Source: Lantana camara | Lineage: Eukaryota > Streptophyta > Magnoliopsida > Lamiales > Verbenaceae | Assembly: GCA_037501455.1 (NCBI GenBank) | Contig: CM074858.1 | Coordinates: 36,763,001 to 36,827,000 of the forward strand | DNA: 64,000 nt | Direction: 5' to 3' | Shown: piece by piece, positions 22,921-34,155 of the stretch | Position numbering within the stretch: the stretch's first letter is position 1 | Layout of the letters: each line of letters begins with the position of its first letter | The notes under the pieces: model-generated | Told to the model about the DNA's origin: nothing | What the model saw: only the letters and a program-made list of their open reading frames with translations | Database searches by the model: none | Made by a program: the position numbers and the translations under genes

Positions 22921-23209
22921 ATCTCCCCCCCTTCAGAGAACCTGGTCCCCATGTTTGAGTGCTGAGTTGGATGACTTCGATCACTTCAACACTGCCAAAA
23001 ACCTTGCTCCAAGAGATGTTCGTGGCTCGGATCCCGATTCTAGTGTCCATGCCTTTGAGGTGTGCATATGGACTCAATCACTGGTTGTTCAAGCTCCCTC
23101 GGTTCCTCCTCAAAGTAGATGACTAGGATTGCGAACGATCTTGGAGCAATTAGTTACTTCCACTTGCAAACCTCAGAAGGGCCAACGAAAAGCGCGAAAC
23201 AAACACAAA

Positions 23210-23545
23210 GAGAGAATCCCATCTCTCGGCACATAAGAGAAAGAGAGAACCCCGTCTCCCAAGCACATAATCGAGGCAACCCCGTCTCTCAAACACATAA
23301 TCGAGAGAACCCCTTCTCTTAACCTAATTCTGACAGACTCCACATCTCCCAAACATCCTATTTTGAGAAAATACCGCATTTCTCAAACCCTAGATTCGAG
23401 AGAATCCAGCATCTCCCAAATATCTAACTCCAAGAGATTCCAACATCTCTTGCTCACATAATTTAGAAAGAATCCAACATCTTTCTATCACATAAATAGG
23501 GAGAATCCCACATCTCCCTAACACATAAATAGATAGATCTCAACA
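23210..23545 (-). repeat. Hairpin array near the 3' end of A interior
   Basis: About eleven units at 30-34 bp spacing share the plan stem-ATCC/ACCCC-stem. Their stems differ in sequence but stay paired: TTGAGAAA/TTTCTCAA (23363-23386), AAGAGA/TCTCTT (23432-23451), GAAAGA/TCTTTC (23466-23485), AGGGAGA/TCTCCCT (23498-23519). Confidence 0.8.
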
Positions 23546-24329
23546 ACTCTCTTGCACACAAGTTCACTTACTCATCTTTCACACATACACACATCAGAAT
23601 AACACTTAATGTAAGACATGTGATGCATGTTTAATGTACCCTTACACGACTGATATCGGCGTCCCTAGAATATAGATTCATCATCCATACCTCAACTCAA
23701 GGGGGATATCGTGACGGAATCCCTGTAAGATAGAATTGCAATATGTTTGTATGTACATGAAAGGTTAGTGAGCAATTAAGAAAATTAAATACACCGAGGC
23801 AACAATAATCCACATAAGCATGTAATTCATTCGGTTTGGCAAGAATTCGGAAACAACAAAAAATTTCAAGTTACGAAATTAAATCAGTTAGCCACGTTAT
23901 TACACACGTTGTCACACACTTCAAGCCAAATAAAATATAATTACTTGTGCAATGCATGTGTGCAAATGCCATGAATGCTTAATGTACCGTTCACGGTGGC
24001 AGTGAAGTCGAGGTTGACAATTTCTCTAACTTGAAAGGATAATCAAATCCTTAGCTGGCTGTAGTTCCAACTTCCCGTTCAAATTTGTATTCTTTGGTAT
24101 TTTCCTCGATTACTCGGATTTCAAAGGGTCTTAAACTGTTTCACTTGATACTCTGAGTAAAGAGATTCATGGGGTCTCCTGAAGTCTAAATAAAATCCTC
24201 GAGAATCGGGAATTGCTATCTCTACCAATCGTAAGGTCTCTTAGAACAATCGTGGAGAGATCAATGGAGAGTCTTTAATCAATCCGGCTTTGATACCGTC
24301 ATTTTAAACGATGCCCCCATCCCCAATAT

Positions 24330-24408
24330 TTAATGGGGTTGGCCTTCAATGACATTGTCACCAAAATTCTGTAGTTCATATAGTTTATCTTTTCCTTTAG
24401 TGCATGTG
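24330..24408 (-). pseudogene. Downstream piece of the split ORF of A
   Basis: If D and one TSD are removed, the minus-strand frame from 33995-33627 stays open into this stretch for about 20 more codons before a TAA at 24330-24332. Confidence 0.3.
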
Positions 24409-24413
24409 TAGCT

Positions 24414-27251
24414 TGTAACGCCCCGTTTTTCATATGTGCAATATATGATAATTTATATGTATTGCATAACCTTAGATGCATTATATTTTCTATGAAATTA
24501 TTGTTAATGTGAGATTTACGTGAATTAATTGCTAACGTGCCTAAGTGTCTATATGTGACTTTACTTGGTCATATAAATTAACTCCATTGTATTACATTCT
24601 TTTAGAGTCTCATATATATATATGTATACAACCATCTATCATGTATGTCAAGTGGATGCATATCTAACTTGTAAATTAGTATGAGGTAAGGACTAAAATG
24701 CAAAATGTGTTGAGTCATCTCATTTAGTGGAAGACTTTGGACAAATATCTCATTCATCTCTCTCATTTTAATTATCATCATGTTTCATCAAATTCCACAC
24801 ACACACACACACTAATACACGGTATTTACACCAAGGAAGGAGAAGAGGAGATTTTATCATTTCAAGCTAGAATTCAAGGAGGAAAATTGCATAAGTTGAA
24901 GCTTCATCATCATACCATCATCTCTTCCACCCCTTCTTTCTTCATACTAAGGTATAAATGGAGATTTTTCTTGAATTCTTGATTCATTTATGAGATTGGG
25001 GTTGATGCTTAAGTGATGATTTCTTGTTCTTTTATGGTTAGAAGCATGCTTAGGATCTTTAATCTTGAAAGCTTGCATGATTTCTTGAATAACATGGAAG
25101 TTGGAGTTCATGATTGTATATGGGTTTGATATTGTTAAATCTTGATGATCAATGCATGATATGAGTAGATGTGTTAGATTTTATCGTGTTTCAAGTATGA
25201 ATACATGTTTCTTCAAGTTTTGATTGCATTTGACGATTGAAAATTGGTGTTTTGGTTGGTTGTTGTTGTTGTTGCGTTAATGCCCTGTTTTGCCCTGTTT
25301 TTTTTCTGCTGCGTACAGTTGACACGGGGGTGTCAATTTTACCTTGTTCAGCATGACACGGGGGTGCAGGTTGGTTTGATTTTCTGTACCGTGACACGGG
25401 GGTGCAGGTTGGTTTGATTTTCTGTACCGTGACATGGGGGTGTCATGGTTTGCCTTGTGATGGTGACACGGGCGTGTCACCTTTTGTTTTCCTGCATTTT
25501 GTCCAACTTCAGACGAACGCCATTTTCACCTCGCTTTGAATTAGAAAACGTTCCCTATACCGTCGGAAAGGTCTTTGTGTCTACTTTCATACCCAACAAA
25601 TAAAACTCAATTCCCACTTATAGAATTTAAGATATTCCAGTTTTCCCACAACATATACATTTCCAAAAATTGTCGGTTTTGGCCAAACTTCACCAAAACC
25701 TTTCTTATTGCATTTCTTTAACTTCCTTGGCTCCCGTATGTGAATTATATGATTTATATACTTGTTTAATTGATAAGTATGCTCCTAATTGACACTTCTT
25801 GGTACTTAATTGCTCAAACGTATTGTGTGACTCCATGCCTTCTATGAATTGAACTTGAAATAATTGAATAATATGAGTATATGATTTCTTGTTATTAATT
25901 TCACCTCTTAGGTGTTAATTGGTCTTTATACATGCTTAGTGTTAATTGATTGATTGGTTTTATTTAAATTACACGAGCATTGCCGTGCGTCATACTTGGT
26001 CTCATATTTAGTCATGTCTCACGAGTTCCCACATTTCCTTTCTTGTCCAGTTTCTCCAGGGCGGAGATCATTGATCGTTTGGGCACTTTCTTGTATCCTT
26101 GTCTTGTTCCGTCGCTCGTCAGGTGAGGTTTAATTTCTAGATATATAGAACCTTTACAACCCTATGTGATCTTTCGGCCAAAATATATTTATATATCTAT
26201 TATTTTCCAAAACCTTATTGATTTACAATTAAATTACCGAATTGTACCGATTGATTGATTGATTGAATGATTGATTAATTGTTTTGGCGAGTAAAACAGG
26301 TTCACATTGGGCCCGAGGGTAGTGTATTGAGCTAACCGGGGAAGGCAAGGGCCGACGGGTAACTCTTGCACTATCCTCACCAAACGAGGGATGCCCCCCT
26401 GAATCCACTAGGAGGTTAGTGGAGGAAGGAGTTCCGGGCATAGGGACTCATGAACCCTATGCTCAATGAGATTGGATAGCGGGGCCTTGCAATCCCCCAT
26501 CACCCGGAGGAAGAAGGATGGACGAAAATTGCTAATTGTGCACTAATTTCTATTGCTTGATCACCTAATTAATTACAACTGAATTATTGTACACTTTTGG
26601 AGAAAGGTTGGAGATTTGCCCTCACTCGCCGGGCCACTGATTGAATTGAATTAAATTGATTGTATTGTTAAATTGATTAGTTGTAATCTCGGGCGAGTTA
26701 TCTTTTACTATTAAACTTATATTGTTTCTATTTTATAAACCCTTACCCGAGATTATGGCTTGCATGTTACATGCGCGAATATTTATTTATAAACCCCTCA
26801 CTCAGTCTGTGGTAGACTGACACCTCACACTTTTCAGGTACTATCAGTGGCGTGCTAGGCGGGAGTCCGAGTCATGTCCAGTTGTCGAGTTGAGTCTAGC
26901 ATTGCATTTTCATGTTATGGATATGTTGGAGATGATAATGTATTGATGAGTGTTGGTATCTACTATTATATATATACTTTTGATGTAAATTTGGTACCTA
27001 TAGGTATTAATATAAAGTTGAAAGTTAATTCTTTTGAGATATTCGATATATGTTAATGAAATTATTATGCTTCCGCTTTAAATTCCTAGATTTGAACTTG
27101 ATTGGTTTGAGGGTTAGTCCCGCCTAGCTAGTGAGTTTTTTTTATTGTCACCCGTTCGCCCTGAGTCTGGTTCATATATGGACTACCCATTTCATGTGTG
27201 AGCTGGACTTATGGTGCGGTGGTGTGGCATCTCGGCGTTCCGGGTGCTACA
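24414..27251 (+). repeat. 5' LTR of D (2,838 bp)
   Basis: It begins TGTAACGCCCCG and ends GGTGCTACA. It holds a TATATATATA run near 24612, the palindrome cluster 25321-25481, the TTTCTCCAGGGCGGAGA module near 26050 and CCGGAGGAAGAAGG at 26504-26517. Confidence 0.95.
25321..25481. repeat. GACACGGGGGTGTC palindrome cluster, D 5' LTR
   Basis: Five units run from GACAC-GGGG-GTGTC (25321-25334) to GGTGACAC-GGGC-GTGTCACC (25462-25481). Two middle units are truncated on their right arm (GTGC). The cluster lies about 0.9-1.07 kb from the LTR start. Confidence 0.85.
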
Positions 27252-27258
27252 TCTTAGG

Positions 27259-27285
27259 TGGTATCAGAGCCCGGTTGCAAAACCG
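27259..27285 (+). promoter_or_regulatory. Primer-binding site and post-PBS hairpin of D
   Basis: TGGTATCAGAGCCC begins 8 bases inside the LTR, followed by CGGTT-GCAA-AACCG (27272-27285). About 60 bp downstream are also conserved with Z and B, e.g. GTCTAGGTCGAACGGCATAG. Confidence 0.9.
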
Positions 27286-28433
27286 CGGTTCTAGCGTCGA
27301 GTCGTGTCATGTCTAGGTCGAACGGCATAGGATTAATTGTTAAATTGCGAGTCTTGCATCTTATTTGGAACTAATTGTACTTATTTGAATTTATTTGAAC
27401 TTACCTGAACATCTTTGAGCTACTTGATGACTTGTGCATGGCATTGATTTATGTTACTACTTGATGATTAATTGATTTTCTATGGTTTGGAAATTTTTAT
27501 ATCCAATGTGTTTATTTAAACTATTGCATAATTTGATGTGCCAACGTGTTTCACTTTAAATTTTGTTGAATTATGTGTTGCATTTTGCATCAAATTCTTG
27601 TATTTGGTATCAATTATGTGGCATGAGCATGTATTAACCCCATGCATTTATATTTGAGATAAGTTGTGATTATAGGCTATAGAGACCATGTCAAACCACG
27701 GCAAATTTCTACGACAACTTCAATCTACCCCAAGTTCTTTTCTTTTACTTTAAAGTTGTAAGGAATGCACCGGGCAACTTCATACGAGAAATCAAGAGTC
27801 ATGGATTGCTCTAGTTGGGTTATATTTCAATTGTTAAGATTCGGCAATTAAAGGACCAAAGGTGGGAGTAACTTACAAGCTCTAATGAAATTGGTAGATA
27901 TTTAACGGGATAGTGGTAGGGCGTGATGCCTACAACTTGCAAGATTAACAATCACACGGCTATATTGTAAAAGTCTTTTCAACGGGAATCCTTAGGATCA
28001 TTTCATTCAAGAGCAAACTGAAGAAAACCTCTAGAGTGTTTTAAGGTTCGAGGTCTCAATCAACAGGGAGGCCTTGAGGGTACTAGGGACTTAGGGTTCG
28101 AAGTTGAAAGCAAGTTGAGGATTTTCCACTATTAGAACCGAAAATCAAGTTGTGGGATGACCTACAAGCTTTAGGTAAGTAGAAGAAGTTCAAAGAGGTG
28201 GAGTTGGGGTAGATGATGCTAGGTTATCATAAGACTAATACATACACCATGCCACATCGAAAGTTAAGTTAGTTAACCCAACCCAACGGGGTTGTGCAAA
28301 CCGAGGGATGGAACGAAGGAAATCTTGGAGGAGGTTAGATCGATGAAGAAGAATGAAGAGAACGACTAATATAGTGATTGCAAGATCGTGGTAAATTAGA
28401 GTACTAAAGGTTCGATGTTCGGCCGGATTGAGT

Positions 28434-28545
28434 TTATTCTTCATATCCAAGCTGTATTGTCGGGTTAGGCGTTTGAATTGGGAGATATGGAGCAACAAGG
28501 GAATCGATTAAGAAGGTAAGGTATCAATTTCATGAAGGTAGAAGA
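28434..28545 (+). pseudogene. Remnant of conserved LARD ORF, block 1 (D copy)
   Basis: The peptide IEFILHIQAVLSG, a stop, then FELGDMEQQ aligns with the B, Y and Z copies. Stops and a lost METIKK motif show decay. The rest of 27286-30540 shows family homology at the DNA level but no usable ORF. Confidence 0.4.
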
Positions 28546-29610
28546 ACTTGAGCTCAAGAATCATAATTTTGATTACGAAGTTGTACGAGTTGAGATAAGG
28601 AAACTTCGAGCAAGAAGATATTTAAGGTGAAGAATTGGGTTTAAGAGATTTCAATATCGGGTCATGGAACGGTACCAGTTGAAGTTATGAACTTTGAAAA
28701 TACGGAAGACCGTGGGTAACAAGAAATGGCCAATCAATTCAAGGCCAGCTCGTAAATCAACAAACAAGGAAAAGTGTCAAGCTAAAAGATGCAACTACAG
28801 TGACAGGTTCAACGCATTCATGAGCACGTGCATCATACATTGTTCAAATTATTTAAATTTCTTTAATTATATATGCATTCCTACTTGAGCGTAATTTTTC
28901 CAACTTGTGTACTTATTATTTATAAGTGTAATACGTGCATCGACATCTTAACCCAACATGCATTTTAAGTGTTTTCTTGATAGAAAATCTCTCCACCTCA
29001 TCTATCAAGCATTACTTCAACCGAGACACAACCGAAGTATGATACGGAAAGAATTGGGTTGCAAAGTGAGGAACAAAAGGGAGAAAGAACAATTGAAAGG
29101 CCGGGAAAAGTAGTTAGGACTTGGATGGAAGAAGTTGTCACTTCAAAAATAAACGTGAGATGAAATGTCCGAACAAGTGGCGAGATTTAAAATTGCTGAT
29201 ATCAAGGAAGTTGAGTCGACTGGGGAAATGACTTCAAATTTGTGGTTGTGCTCAAATGAATTACATTTGTTAGAAGCAACAAAAATGTAAGGGTTACAAA
29301 TGATGTGGTTACTTGAAAGCAAGAACAAGGGATGAATTAGGAGATTGAGATGCTTGATGACCTCCAAGGTCAGGATGAGGATATTTAGGAAATGATTTTG
29401 GAAAGGGTGAAAGCTTCAAGAAATGGAATGGATATCCAAGAAATGAGGAAGGATTAAGTGTTCGTTGGATTTCCAATTGAGATAGAGAAATATTTCGGGA
29501 ATGAGATCGAGAGTTAGAGGTACTTCAAGAGAATTAGAAAGAAGAGAAGCTTGGATTTGAGAAAGGGTAGAACTAGTTCTAGAAGTTAGACAGAAAATAT
29601 TCCTATTTTC

Positions 29611-29623
29611 TTAAGGGGGAGAG
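29611..29623 (+). promoter_or_regulatory. Internal polypurine tract in D
   Basis: TTAAGGGGGAGAG lies 1.25 kb before the 3' LTR and is identical to the terminal PPT core of the same element at 30850-30862. Confidence 0.6.
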
Positions 29624-30547
29624 CCTGTCGGGGAACAACTTAAAGTCGATGTTTGGATCTCACTTGGGAGAGTTGAAACTTCAAGGAAAATGGTTCTTCG
29701 GAAACTCTCTATCGGAACTAGATGAATGAAGTCTTCAATAGTTTAAATCTCATGCGCCTAGAGTTCTCAAATGGAGATTTTTAAAAAGCCATAAGGAGGC
29801 ATATCTTGAGCCGAGTTGAAATTGAAACAAATTTGATGAGAAATGGGAGAGATCATAATTTTTATAAGATTGATTAAGTTTACTTTGATCAAAGGTAAGA
29901 ATTTTTCAAGGAAAGCGACTGTCATTCAAGATTTGCACGAAGTGACCAAAGAGGTGCGACACTATTACCATATTACAAGATAAAAACAACTCGACGGGAA
30001 CATTCTCTATCTAAGGGATCACCTGAGAGTTACTTGAACCGGGAATATTTTGAAGGATAAAAGGTAGACCTCGAGTCATCAAATAATTAGTCCGGGCATC
30101 GGAGGACGTCAACTATAATTGGTAAGAAGAATGGGTGGTCGGATTACTACCAAGTGCATATTCAAGAATTGAATCTTCGAACCGTGGTGGTAGAAAGGTT
30201 AAAAAAAAAAAAAAAATTTGATCGCGGGATGGAGATTGAGTAATTATTGGGGTACATACTGACATCAGGCATCCGAGGAATGGTATTTTGGTTAGAAGGG
30301 ATTCTGATCAAAGAATCAAGTATTAAATCAAGTCACTGCCATTGAAGTTTCTAAGACCATGGTGAATGGTACACCTAATCATGCATATCATGCGTAATAT
30401 ACATTTTATTATCAACCGTGTGGTTCTTTGTATTTATTAATTGCTTTTGTAAAACTAGTTGGTATATTTGATTTCCTTCACTTGTTCATTACGTGAAGTT
30501 CTGTATGAATGTTTAATTAAGTGTTCTCTTGGAATTCTTGCTTGTGT

Positions 30548-30796
30548 GAGAGTCGGGGTACTCTCCTTAGTTGTTTGAGAGACGGGGAGCTCTCACTACA
30601 TGTTAGAGAGATGGGGTTCTCTCTTTACTTGCTAGAGAGACGGGGTTCGCTCATTTCTTGTTTGAGAGATGGGGTTCTCTCATTTCTTATTCGAGAGACG
30701 GGGTTCTCTCATTTCTTGTTCGAGAGATGGGGTTCTCTCATTTCTTGTGGAGAGACGGGGCTCTCTCTTTACTTGTCTAAGAGACGGGGCTCTCTT
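30548..30796 (+). repeat. Nine-unit 29-bp hairpin array of D
   Basis: Units start at 30548, 30577, 30606, 30635, 30664, 30693, 30722, 30750 and 30779, a near-perfect 29-bp period. The consensus is GAGAGA-CGGGGT-TCTCTC. Unit 1 is GAGAGT/ACTCTC and unit 9 is AAGAGA/TCTCTT, so changes on one arm are matched on the other. Translation gives a repetitive ORF that I regard as incidental. Confidence 0.9.
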
Positions 30797-30849
30797 GTTA
30801 CTTGTGCATCATTTTAAAACTCGGCAGTGGACCTGGGGACCAGGTCCTC

Positions 30850-30862
30850 TTAAGGGGGAGAG
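30850..30862 (+). promoter_or_regulatory. 3' polypurine tract of D
   Basis: TTAAGGGGGAGAG ends 3 bases before the 3' LTR at 30866. Confidence 0.9.
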
Positions 30863-30865
30863 ATT

Positions 30866-33621
30866 TCTAACGCCCCGTTTTTCATATGTGCAATATGTGA
30901 TAATTTATATGCATTGCATAACCTTAGATGCATTATATTTTCTATGAATTTATATGAAATTATTGTTAATGTGAGATTTACGTGAATTAATTGCTAACGT
31001 GCCTAAGTGTCTAAATGTGACTTTAATTGGTCATATAAATTAACTCCATTGTATTACATTCTTTTAGAGTCTCATATATATATGTATACAACCATCTATC
31101 ATGTATGTCACGTGGATGCATATCTAACTTGTAAATTAGTATGAGGTAAGGACTAAAATGCAAAATGTGTTGAGTCATCTCATTTAGTGGAAGACTTTGG
31201 ATAAATATCTCATTCATCTCTCTCATTTTAATTATCATCATGTTTCATCAAATTCCACACACACACACACACTAATACACGGTATTTACACCAAGGAAGG
31301 AGAAGAGAAGATTTTATCATTTCAAGCTAGAATTCAAGGAGGAAAATTGCATAAGTTGAAGCTTCATCATCATACCATCATCTCTTCCACCCTTTCTTTC
31401 TTCATACTAAGGTATAAATGGAGATTTTTCTTGAATTCTTGATATATTTAAGAGATAGGGTTTGATGCTTAAGTGATGATTTCTTGTTCTTTTATGGTTA
31501 GAAGCATGCTTAGGATCTTTAATCTTGAAAGCTTGCATGATTTCTTGAATAACATGGAAGTTCGAGTTCATGATTGTATATGGGTTTGATATTGTTAAAT
31601 CTTGATGATGAATGCATGATATGAGTAGATGTGTTAGATTTTATCGTGTTTCAAGTATGAATACATGTTTCTTCAAGTTTTGATTTCATTTGACGATTGG
31701 AAATTTGTGTTTTGGTTGGTTGTTGTTGTTGTTGCGTTAATGCCCTGTTTTGCCCTGTTTTTTTTCTGCTGCGTACAGTTGACACGGGGGTGTCAATTTT
31801 GCCTTGTTCAGCGTGACACGGGGGTGCAGGTTGGTTTCATTTTCTGTACCGTGACACAGGGGTGTCACGGTTTGCCTTGTGATGGTGACACGGGCGTGTC
31901 ACCTTTTGTTTTCCTGCATTTTATCCAACTTCGGACGAACACCATTTTCACCTCGCTTTGAATTAGAAAACGTGCCATATACCGTCGGAAAGGTCTTTGT
32001 GTCTACTTTCATACCCAAGAAACAAAACTCAATTCCCACTTCTATAATTTAAGATATTCCAGTTTTCCCACAACATATACATTTCCAAAAATTGTCGGTT
32101 TTGGCCAAACTTCACCAAAACCTTTCTTATTGCATTTCTTTCACTTCCTTGGCTTCCATATGTGAATTATATGATTTATATACTTGTTTAATTAGTATTC
32201 TCCTACTTGACACTTCTTGGTACTTAATTGCTCAAACGTATTGTGTGACTCCATGCCTTCTATGAATTGAACTTGAAATAATTGAATAATATGAGTATAT
32301 GATTTCTTGTTATTAATTTCACCTCTTAGGTGTTAATTGGTCTTTATACATGCTTAGTGTTAATTGATTGATTGGTTTTATTTAAATTACATGAGCATTG
32401 TCGTGCGTCATACTTGGTCTCATATTGAGTCATGTCTCACGAGTTCCCACATTTCCTTTCTTGTCCAGTTTCTCCGGGGCGGAGATCATTGATCGTTTGG
32501 GCACTTTCTTGTATCCTTGTCTTGTTCCGTCGCTCGTCAGGTGAGGTTTAATTTCTAGATATCTATTATTTTCCAAAACCTTATTGATTTACAATTAAAT
32601 TACCGAATTGTACCGATTGATTGATTGATTGAATGATTGATTAATTGTTTTGGCGAGTAAAGCATGTTCACATTGGGCCCGAGGGTAGTGTATTGAGCCA
32701 ACCGGGAAGGCAAGGGCCGACGGGTAACTCTTGCACTATCCTCACCAAACGAGGGATGCCCCCTGAATCCACTAGGAGGTTAGTGGAGGAAGGAGTTCCG
32801 GGCATAGGGACTCACGAACCCTATGCTCAATGAGATTGGATGGCGGGGCCTTGCAATCCCCCATCACCCGGAGGAAGAAGGATGGACGGAAATTGCTAAT
32901 TGTGCACTAATTTCTATTGCTTGATCACCTAATTAATTACAACTGAATTATTGTACACTGTTGGAGAAAGGTTGGAGATTTGCCCTCACTCGCCGGGCCA
33001 CTGATTGAATTGAATTAAATTGATTGTATTGTTAAATTGATTAGTTGTAGTCTCGGGCGAGTTTTCTTTTACTATTAAACTTATATTGTTTCTATTTTAT
33101 AAACCCTTACCCGAGATTATGGCTTGCATGTTACATGCGCGAATATTTATTTATAAACCCCTCACTCAGTCTGTGGTAGACTGACACCTCACACTTTTCA
33201 GGTACTATCAGTGGCGTGCTAGGCGGGAGTCCGAGTCATGTCCAGTTGTCGAGTTGAGTCTAGCATTGCATTTTCATGTTATGGATATGTTGGAGATGAT
33301 AATGTATTGATGAGTGTTGGTATCTACTATTATATATATACTTTTGATGTAAATTTGGTACCTATAGGTATTAATATAAAGTTGAAAGTTAATTCTTTTG
33401 AGATATTCGATATATGTTAATGAAATTATTATGCTTCCGCTTTAAATTCCTAGATTTGAACTTGATTGGTTTGAGGGTTAGTCCCGCCTAGCTAGTGAGT
33501 TTTTTTTTTTTTTATTGTCACCCGTTCGCCCTGAGTCCGGTTCATATATGGACTACCCATTTCATGTGTGAGCTAGACTTATGGTGCGGGGGTGTGGCAT
33601 CTCGGCGCTCCGTGTGCTACA
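30866..33621 (+). repeat. 3' LTR of D (2,756 bp)
   Basis: Partner of the LTR at 24414, 82 bp shorter. One palindrome unit of about 38 bp is missing and roughly 50 bp near 32560 are deleted, removing the TTCGGCCAAAATAT block that the first LTR keeps. Confidence 0.95.
31781..31903. repeat. GACACGGGGGTGTC palindrome cluster, D 3' LTR
   Basis: Four units, one fewer than in the other LTR. The third reads CCGTGACAC/GTGTCACGG around AGGG, a 9-bp perfect stem, where the 5' LTR has CCGTGACA/TGTCATGG with a G-U pair. Confidence 0.85.
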
Positions 33622-33626
33622 TAGCT

Positions 33627-33995
33627 ACCCTCATTGGTGTCTTTATAATAATCTGACCTCCACTCGAGAATATCTGAATGGTACAATTTCTTCGATTTCT
33701 TCGTTGCTACCTCACGGCATCCAGAGTTAGAAATTCTGGTGTCCTTATAAAACATGTTACTCCCGAGCACCTCCAAGTAGTTAGGTATATATCCAGAAGG
33801 CACCTCGATAATTAAAAGATCACTTGCCTCTCTCATTTTCGAATATCTTCTTTTATCCACCCAATACCCTGACTGTGTTAGCTCGATCATACATCTTCTG
33901 GTCAACCCCTGTTCAGTTTCCAACGATGCTTCAACTATGACAACATTTGGTGGATCAGGTAGAGGAACACCTAAATTGTAACCACGAAGCTAATG
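33627..33995 (-). pseudogene. Unrecognised ORF in the 5' interior of A, split by D
   Basis: On the minus strand a frame opens after a stop near 33993. It runs about 120 codons (LGVPLPDPPNVVIVEA... through EWRSDYYKDTNEGS) until the D insertion. The frame remains open beyond D at 24408-24330. Amino-acid use looks coding and no internal stop occurs, unusual for this old element. No gag zinc knuckle or pol motif is present. It could be an accessory ORF, a gag N-terminus or a captured host exon. Confidence 0.35.
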
Positions 33996-34155
33996 CATGT
34001 GGGGTTAGGAATATGAATGGCATACACTCATAATCAGCAAGGAAGACAATCAAGCATGTAGAACAGGGTTCAAAATAATAACAGTTTAATCCAATGCATG
34101 GTGCACATGCTATGAATGCATGATACCTGTTTCCATAATATTAACATCGAGCCCT

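Larger units (their letters stand above)
24414..33621 (+). mobile_element. Element D: complete LARD-like element
   Basis: Direct LTRs 24414-27251 and 30866-33621 flank a 3,614-bp internal region. The 5-bp TSD TAGCT is at 24409-24413 and 33622-33626. The PBS at 27259 and PPT at 30850-30862 show plus orientation. There is no gag-pol, only remnants of the LARD family ORF, so movement must rely on proteins from another element. The LTRs have many small differences and differ in length, which makes D older than E and W. The second LTR begins TCTAAC instead of TGTAAC. Confidence 0.95.

Noticed and set aside
30548..30796. CRISPR-like array (29-bp period, 18-bp conserved core)
   Set aside because: The spacers are nearly identical, units are self-complementary, and the array lies within a plant LTR element beside its PPT.
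30521..30817. 98-codon ORF with repeated RDG/RETGFS units, and similar ORFs at 30669-30947 and 39835-40083
   Set aside because: They are translations of the 29-bp hairpin arrays; the period is not a multiple of 3 and arm pairing, not protein, is what is conserved.
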